A DNA stretch of 64,000 nucleotides from AV80 sp035536995 (lineage in GTDB: Bacteria; Verrucomicrobiota; Verrucomicrobiia; Chthoniobacterales; UBA10450), in contig DATLNB010000054.1 in NCBI GenBank assembly GCA_035536995.1, forward strand, positions 1-64,000, read 5' to 3'. This document shows, piece by piece, positions 60,452 through 64,000 of this stretch. The translations under genes and the position numbers were made by a program. Numbering within the stretch: position 1 is the stretch's first letter; each line of letters starts with the position of its first letter. The notes beneath the pieces are model-generated. The model was not told where the DNA came from. It saw only the letters and a program-made list of their open reading frames with translations, and did not search any database.

Positions 60452-61789
60452 TTACTTTTCCCCGTAGCTCACCCGCCAGATCGTGTTGTTGGCGTCCTCG
60501 CTAAAGAGCAGACCCCCGTCTTTCGCGATCGTTATGCCAACGGGCCGGCCCCAGACGTTTCCATCCGGGGTTACAAACCCGGTGACGAAGTCTTCGTAAT
60601 CGCCGCGCGGCTTGCCGGTCGTTTTATCGAATGGAACCCGCACGATTTTGTAACCGGTCCGCTTTTCGCGGTTCCACGAGCCGTGGAAGGCAGCGAATAA
60701 ATCGCCTTTGTACTCAGGAGGAAATTGGGTGCCGTCGTAAAAGCAGAGGTTCAAAGTCGCGGAATGACTTTGCACGAGCACATCCGGGACAATGACTTTT
60801 TCAGCAAGCTCGGGATGTTTCCCTTTGTGCCGGGGATCCTCATGGTTCCCGATATAGAACCAGGGCCAGCCGTAAAACCCGCTCTGCCGGACGCTGCTGA
60901 TATAGTCGGGCACGAGGTCTTCGCCCAGCTCATCGCGTTCGTTCGTGCTCATCCACAGCTCGTTTGTCCCAGGTCGAAACTTGATTCCAACCGCGTTCCG
61001 AATTCCCCACGCAAAGACTTCCTTACCTGTGCCGTCCGGGTTGAATTCGAAGATTCGCGCGCGGTCCGCTTCCGACGAGTCGTCGGATACGTTCGAGAGC
61101 GAGCCGATGGAGACATACATTTTCCTGCTGTCGGGCGAGAAGGCGATGTCGCGTGTCCAATGGCCGCCGCCCCGAAGTAAACCGCCGCCGGAAAGTTCGG
61201 CGCTGAGTTTTTCGACCGGACCGCGGGCCTTCAGGTCACCGTTGCGGTAAGGGAAGCGGACGACGCCGTTCGTATTCGCGACGTAAAGGAATTCCGGGTC
61301 CGGCCCCGACGGATGGAACGCTATACCGAATGGTTTGGTCATGCCGGTGTCCGCGAACGTTTCGGTCCGGTCGGGTTTTCCATCGTTATTTTCGTCGTGG
61401 AGAACCTTGATGCTGTTCTCGCGGCTTTCAGTTACGAAGATGTCGCCGTTAGGGGCTGTCAGCAGATAGCGCGGATAGGAAAAACCGCTGGCGTAAAGCT
61501 CGATCTTGAAGCCTGCCGGCACTTTCGGTTCAGCCCCGGCGGGGCGTTTCACTTCCTTCGGACTGTTGCTTGCCGATTCAGAAGTGAAGGGTGCAGGCAA
61601 ATCTGCCGAAGTATATTTATGACGGACCCCGGGCGCGTCGTGTTTCCAGTCCGCGTTCGGGGGAGCAAGGGGAGATTCGGCCGAGAGCGTCGAAGAAGTC
61701 AGGAGGGTAAGAATGAATGACGAAGGAATGAATCTATGACGAATGACGAACCAGCGGCTGCGTGCCTTTCGAGTTCCACGCTTCGTCAT
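60452..61789 (-). CDS. PQQ-dependent sugar dehydrogenase-like beta-propeller
   Basis: The 445-residue secreted protein has a six-bladed-propeller domain (about 95-445) typical of sorbosone/glucose dehydrogenase-like proteins. Motifs include LLTAPNGDIFVTESRENSIKV, FGIAFHPSG, GGGHWTRDIAFSPDSRKMYV, WGIRNAVGIKFRPG, FYGWPWFYIG and GRPVGITIAKDGGLLFSED. It should oxidise a sugar or related aldehyde in the periplasm. The start ATG at 61789 overlaps the yraN stop (TAATG). Residues 14-27 of its N-terminus (FVIRHRFIPSSFIL) are encoded by AATGACGAA-type repeats, so the signal peptide looks repeat-derived. Confidence 0.88.
   Translation of the reverse strand: MTKRGTRKARSRWFVIRHRFIPSSFILTLLTSSTLSAESPLAPPNADWKHDAPGVRHKYTSADLPAPFTSESASNSPKEVKRPAGAEPKVPAGFKIELYASGFSYPRYLLTAPNGDIFVTESRENSIKVLHDENNDGKPDRTETFADTGMTKPFGIAFHPSGPDPEFLYVANTNGVVRFPYRNGDLKARGPVEKLSAELSGGGLLRGGGHWTRDIAFSPDSRKMYVSIGSLSNVSDDSSEADRARIFEFNPDGTGKEVFAWGIRNAVGIKFRPGTNELWMSTNERDELGEDLVPDYISSVRQSGFYGWPWFYIGNHEDPRHKGKHPELAEKVIVPDVLVQSHSATLNLCFYDGTQFPPEYKGDLFAAFHGSWNREKRTGYKIVRVPFDKTTGKPRGDYEDFVTGFVTPDGNVWGRPVGITIAKDGGLLFSEDANNTIWRVSYGEK
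61711..61750. repeat. AATGACGAA-type repeat cluster at the start of the sugar dehydrogenase gene
   Basis: AATGACGAA occurs at 61716-61724 and 61742-61750, with a near copy at 61735-61743 and an inverted copy at 61782-61790 that contains the start codon of the minus-strand gene. They lie inside coding sequence. Confidence 0.7.
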
Positions 61790-62241
61790 TAATACAGATA
61801 CGGTTCAGGCAAGGAGAACGCGTTTCGGAGAATCTCGAGCCGCGGTTGGGCGCCCTTCGCGATGATCACTTCGACGACGTCAAATCGAAACAGGATGTCG
61901 GGATCGTCCAGCAAGCGCAGCCACGCCAGACCGCCCCGCGCCACCCGATGCCGTTTGTCCCGATCGACCGCATCGAGGGGCCGGCCGAAATCCTCCCGGC
62001 TCCGCGTTTTCACCTCGACGAAGACAAGGGTGTCGCGATCCCGGCAGACTACATCGACCTCCCCGCCCGTTCGGCCGCGAAAGTTACGATACAGGACTTT
62101 GTAGCCGTTCCTCCGCAGGAACCGGCAGGCCAGGTTCTCCCCCCGGGTGCCAAGCCGGAGATGCCGGGGAGGCGAACTCGAAGACCGGCTGCGCCACCGG
62201 CTCGAAAGAGCGGCGATGAATCGGACAAGGCCCGTGTTCAT
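61789..62241 (-). CDS. YraN/UPF0102 endonuclease-like protein
   Basis: The 150-residue protein contains the UPF0102 core GTRGENLACRFLRRNGYKVLYRN, EVDVVCRDRDTLVFVEVKTR with the E/D-ExK nuclease-like residues, and RDKRHRVARGGLAWL. Members have a restriction-endonuclease-like fold; some are implicated in DNA repair or processing. The N-terminal 30 residues before the core are Arg/Ser-rich and overlap the 3' end of rnhB by 158 bp; no other start is available in frame. Next to rnhB as in many bacteria. Its stop overlaps the sugar dehydrogenase start. Confidence 0.88.
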   Translation of the reverse strand: MNTGLVRFIAALSSRWRSRSSSSPPRHLRLGTRGENLACRFLRRNGYKVLYRNFRGRTGGEVDVVCRDRDTLVFVEVKTRSREDFGRPLDAVDRDKRHRVARGGLAWLRLLDDPDILFRFDVVEVIIAKGAQPRLEILRNAFSLPEPYLY

Positions 62242-62794
62242 GCAGTTTAATGAGGTGGAGTTCGGTGCCGTAACCCTTGTGCTGACTGAAACAATAGTGC
62301 GGAAACCGGGCGCAAAAGTCGCGCATAATCGCGTCGCGGGTGACCTTGGCGATCACGCTGGCGGCGGCAATCGTGAGGCTGTAGCAGTCGCCATCGATGA
62401 TCGCGGTTTGGGGCAGGGGAAATGGAAAAACGGGGAGGCCATCGATCAGGACATGCTGCGGTTCCATGGCGAGTCCGGCCAACGCCAGATGCATCGCTCT
62501 GTGGGTCGCCCGCAGAATGTTGATGGTATCGATCTCCACCGAATCCACGATGCCGACAGCCCAAGCGATGGCGGTGTTCGCCATCAGATCGTCATAAATC
62601 GCCTGCCGTTTTTCCGGGAGGAGTTGTTTCGAATCGTTCAGCTTCCGGTGCTTGAATTTCTCCGGGAGAATAACGGCAGCCGCTACGACCGGGCCGGCCA
62701 GGGCCCCGCGACCCGCTTCATCGATGCCTGCAATGGAGGAGATGCCGAGGGCGCGGAGTTTGCGTTCGTGCCGGAAACCGCAACGTCGGTACAT
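62084..62794 (-). CDS. rnhB: Ribonuclease HII
   Basis: RnhB removes RNA from RNA-DNA hybrids and single ribonucleotides. The 236-residue enzyme has GIDEAGRGALAGPVVAAAV (two active-site acidic residues), LNDSKQLLPEKRQAIY, DGDCYSLTIAAASVIAKVTRD and the FSQHKGYGTELH element. The last 36 residues (after RRSFEPV) extend beyond the usual end of the enzyme and run antiparallel in frame with nothing, overlapping the start of yraN. ATG 62794 is the only likely start. It follows rplS after 70 bp, a common arrangement. Confidence 0.92.
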   Translation of the reverse strand: MYRRCGFRHERKLRALGISSIAGIDEAGRGALAGPVVAAAVILPEKFKHRKLNDSKQLLPEKRQAIYDDLMANTAIAWAVGIVDSVEIDTINILRATHRAMHLALAGLAMEPQHVLIDGLPVFPFPLPQTAIIDGDCYSLTIAAASVIAKVTRDAIMRDFCARFPHYCFSQHKGYGTELHLIKLHEHGPCPIHRRSFEPVAQPVFEFASPASPAWHPGGEPGLPVPAEERLQSPVS

Positions 62795-62799
62795 CCGGG

Positions 62800-62846
62800 G
62801 GAAAATACTGAAAAGCTGAAAAACTGAAACGCTGAAATATTCAGCG
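62800..62846 (-). terminator. Rho-independent terminator downstream of rplS
   Basis: On the minus strand CGCTGAA, a 3-base loop and TTCAGCG are followed by U-rich TTTCAGTTTTTCAGCTTTTC. It lies 18 bases after the rplS stop, so it could separate rplS from rnhB. Confidence 0.6.
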
Positions 62847-62863
62847 TGACGGATTCAACGTTT

Positions 62864-63205
62864 CTATTCCCGCACCGCGGTCGCTTCCTTGCCCTTGCGG
62901 TTCCGGAGGTAATTCAGCTTCGCGCGGCGGGCGCGACCTTCTTTTTCCACCTCGACCTTCGCGATCCGGGGCGAATGCAGCGGAAACACGCGCTCGACGC
63001 CTTCGCCATAGGAAATGCGGCGGACGGTGAAAGTCTCGTTTAGCCCGCGGCCCTTCCGGCCGATTACGATGCCGGCAAAAATCTGAATTCGTTCCTTATC
63101 GCCCTCGACCACGCGGGTGTGGACCCGGACGCCGTCGCCAACCTTGAACTTGGTCGTGTCCGTCTTGAACTGCTCTTTCTCAATGGCGTCGATAATCGTG
63201 TTCAT
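62864..63205 (-). CDS. rplS: 50S ribosomal protein L19
   Basis: The 113-residue protein starts MNTIIDAIEKEQFKTD and contains FKVGDGVRVHTRVVEGDKERIQ, FAGIVIGRKGRGLNETFTVRR and RRAKLNYLRNRKGKEA. It forms a bridge at the subunit interface. The ATG at 63205 is preceded by GGGAGGACTC on the coding strand, a strong ribosome-binding site; the longer frame upstream is not L19. A 78-base imperfect inverted repeat lies in its upstream region (63278-63355). Confidence 0.96.
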   Translation of the reverse strand: MNTIIDAIEKEQFKTDTTKFKVGDGVRVHTRVVEGDKERIQIFAGIVIGRKGRGLNETFTVRRISYGEGVERVFPLHSPRIAKVEVEKEGRARRAKLNYLRNRKGKEATAVRE

Positions 63206-63277
63206 AATGAGTCCTCCCAGGGGGAGTAGCGGGGCGGACACTGTTATTCGGGGAAAGCGGAAATGCAAATTTCCATT

Positions 63278-63355
63278 CCTGCTCTTGATCATGATCCTTC
63301 TCCGGATCTCTCAGTATAAGATCAGGGTCATGATGAGATCAGGAGCAAGAGCAGG
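63278..63355. repeat. Long imperfect inverted repeat upstream of rplS
   Basis: Outer arms CCTGCTCTTG (63278-63287) and CAAGAGCAGG (63346-63355) are perfect. Inner TGATC/GATCA pair as well. It lies 72-150 bp upstream of the rplS ATG and before tRNA-Arg; it may be a dispersed repeat or a leader structure. Confidence 0.6.
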
Positions 63356-63372
63356 AGGCCGCCGCCAGCCGG

Positions 63373-63400
63373 GTTGTGATTTTTCGCCCGCCCACTATAA
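63373..63400 (+). promoter_or_regulatory. Promoter of tRNA-Arg
   Basis: TTGTGA (63373-63378), a 16-bp spacer and a perfect TATAAT (63395-63400). Transcription would start about 12 bases before the tRNA 5' end. Confidence 0.65.
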
Positions 63401-63411
63401 TCGGGGCTCAC

Positions 63412-63485
63412 TGCGCCCGTAGCTCAACTGGATAGAGTGACAGCCTCCGAAGCTGTAGGTTGCGCGTTCGAGCCGCGCCGGGCGC
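63412..63485 (+). tRNA. tRNA-Arg (anticodon CCG)
   Basis: The 74-nt sequence folds as a cloverleaf. The acceptor stem is GCGCCCG with CGGGCGC, the D-arm starts GCTC with GAGT, and the anticodon stem ACAGC/GCTGT encloses loop CTCCGAA with anticodon CCG at positions 34-36. A T-arm GCGCG-TTCGAGC-CGCGC and discriminator A complete it. CCA is not encoded. CCG decodes CGG, an arginine codon used in G+C-rich genomes. It has its own strong promoter. A small hairpin (CACTTT/AAAGTG) follows. Confidence 0.95.
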
Positions 63486-63519
63486 ACTTTTCAAGAAAGT
63501 GGAATCGTGAATGGTAATT

Positions 63520-63565
63520 CGTGAATCGTGCGAGGGCCGATTCACAATTGCGGATCACGATTCAC
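63520..63565. terminator. Inverted repeat between tRNA-Arg and trxA
   Basis: Perfect 10-bp arms GTGAATCGTG and CACGATTCAC flank about 26 bases between convergent genes. Several partial copies of ATTCGTGAATCG nearby make it look like a dispersed repeat; it may act as a bidirectional terminator. Confidence 0.45.
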
Positions 63566-63583
63566 CCGTGAAGTCGCTGCGAG

Positions 63584-63913
63584 TTAGGCCAATGCCTCAA
63601 GGCGACCCAGCAAGTCCTTCTTGCTCGTCATGCCGATGACCTGGTCGCGAAGCTGGCCGTTCTTGAAAAAGAGCAGGGCTGGGATCGCCCTGACGTTGTA
63701 TTTCATCGAAAGGCTCTGGTTCTCGTCGACGTTCACCTTCGCGACTTTGACCGACCCGGCTTTTTCCTTTGCGATCTCGTCGATCAGCGGCGCGATCATT
63801 TTGCAGGGCCCGCACCATTCAGCCCAGAAATCGACCAGGACTGGCTGCGCGCTTTGCGTCACTTCTTTGTCAAAATTGGAATCGTCGAGAGTGATCGTAG
63901 TGGAATTTTCCAT
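63584..63913 (-). CDS. trxA: Thioredoxin
   Basis: The 109-residue protein has the classical active site VDFWAEWCGPCKMIAPLIDEI, the cis-proline segment VRAIPALLFFKNGQ and the final helix SKKDLLGRLEALA. It is the cytoplasmic general disulfide reductase, and likely the electron donor for the DsbD-like protein at 17938. It starts 3 bp after the stop of the next gene on the same strand. Downstream lies the inverted repeat that separates it from the convergent tRNA-Arg. Confidence 0.95.
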   Translation of the reverse strand: MENSTTITLDDSNFDKEVTQSAQPVLVDFWAEWCGPCKMIAPLIDEIAKEKAGSVKVAKVNVDENQSLSMKYNVRAIPALLFFKNGQLRDQVIGMTSKKDLLGRLEALA

Positions 63914-63916
63914 TCC

Positions 63917-64000
63917 CTACGATACGACGTAATTCCAAATTTGAATCAGAAAAATCACAGCGGAAACGCCGAAGAGACCCCAGCAAAGCGGCCGCGGGAT
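63917..64000 (-). CDS. C-terminal end of a membrane protein gene
   Basis: The gene runs off the right edge. The visible 27 residues end with a hydrophobic helix (LCWGLFGVSAVIFLIQIWNY) followed by VVS and a TAG at 63917-63919. The stop is 3 bp before the trxA ATG, so the two are probably co-transcribed. Too short to identify. Confidence 0.6.
   Translation of the reverse strand: MPRPLCWGLFGVSAVIFLIQIWNYVVS

Noticed and set aside
62084..62241. Possible frameshift joining rnhB and yraN
   Set aside because: Both proteins are complete with their own conserved cores in different frames; an overlap explains the data without an error.

Overview
The window is a dense, G+C-rich bacterial chromosome segment with about 61 protein genes and one tRNA gene. 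I saw no rRNA, no CRISPR array and no insertion sequence, and no gap longer than about 250 bp. The best lineage marker is the 51-residue basic protein at 26214-26369. Its N-terminus MSQHRSLKG and its KRNVLKRFERVELLKKRG core match a family known from Verrucomicrobia and Chlamydiae. The NISTR-type repeats of the secreted metalloprotease (15494-16993), the SWIB protein (45133-45420) and short degenerate repeats between and inside genes fit a soil verrucomicrobium of the Chthoniobacter/Spartobacteria type. The phylum is well supported; the finer placement is inference.

Layout. 1-1900: end of a MacB-like permease, a caspase-like protease with Tudor-like repeats, and a rhodanese. 1906-10188 (minus): L,D-transpeptidase, DAHP synthase, then a tight run mfd-surA-pdxA-DUF2238-ABC-2 permease. 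10349-17863: zinc-ribbon pair, secreted proteins, a 38-residue membrane protein, threonine aldolase, a lipoprotein and a metzincin protease. 17938-20671: DsbD-type thiol reductase plus a secreted redoxin. 20745-25431: SDR, tesA and divergent ybbA-ybbP, the same arrangement as in E. coli. 25454-28105: rluB-type synthase, the small basic protein, mtnA and a rhodanese. 28106-36213: envelope polysaccharide/lipid block, with an ArnT-like transferase, a thioesterase, a fused LpxL-WaaF protein, a double-domain GT2, an RmlC-like cupin and a methyltransferase. 36382-38819: panC-nadB. 38934-42404: DPBB-like secreted protein, dynamin-like GTPase, polysaccharide deacetylase. 42655-46647: hybrid histidine kinase, lipoprotein thioredoxin, SWIB protein, REC-PP2C phosphatase. 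46805-50256: lipoprotein, aroA-cmk-plsC, small membrane protein. 50329-55294: repeat-rich lipoprotein and a fused MBL exonuclease/ATP-dependent DNA ligase. 55359-60445: secreted protein, then STAS-GAF/PP2C-grpE-dnaJ-rsmE. 60452-64000: sugar dehydrogenase, yraN, rnhB, rplS, tRNA-Arg(CCG), trxA and the end of a membrane protein gene.

How the genes work together. Most of the content is housekeeping: shikimate pathway, cofactor synthesis, RNA modification and folding. Around it lie envelope biogenesis (lipid A acylation, heptosyl transfer, L,D-crosslinking, SurA, deacetylase) and extracytoplasmic thiol chemistry. The stress block puts a partner-switching antagonist and its phosphatase next to grpE-dnaJ. 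The least usual items are domain fusions (caspase/EF-hand/Tudor-like, LpxL-WaaF, exonuclease-ligase), a 43-residue C-terminal module shared by two lipoproteins, coding sequence apparently invaded by short repeats, and two consensus promoters placed so that GTG-initiated mRNAs would be nearly leaderless.
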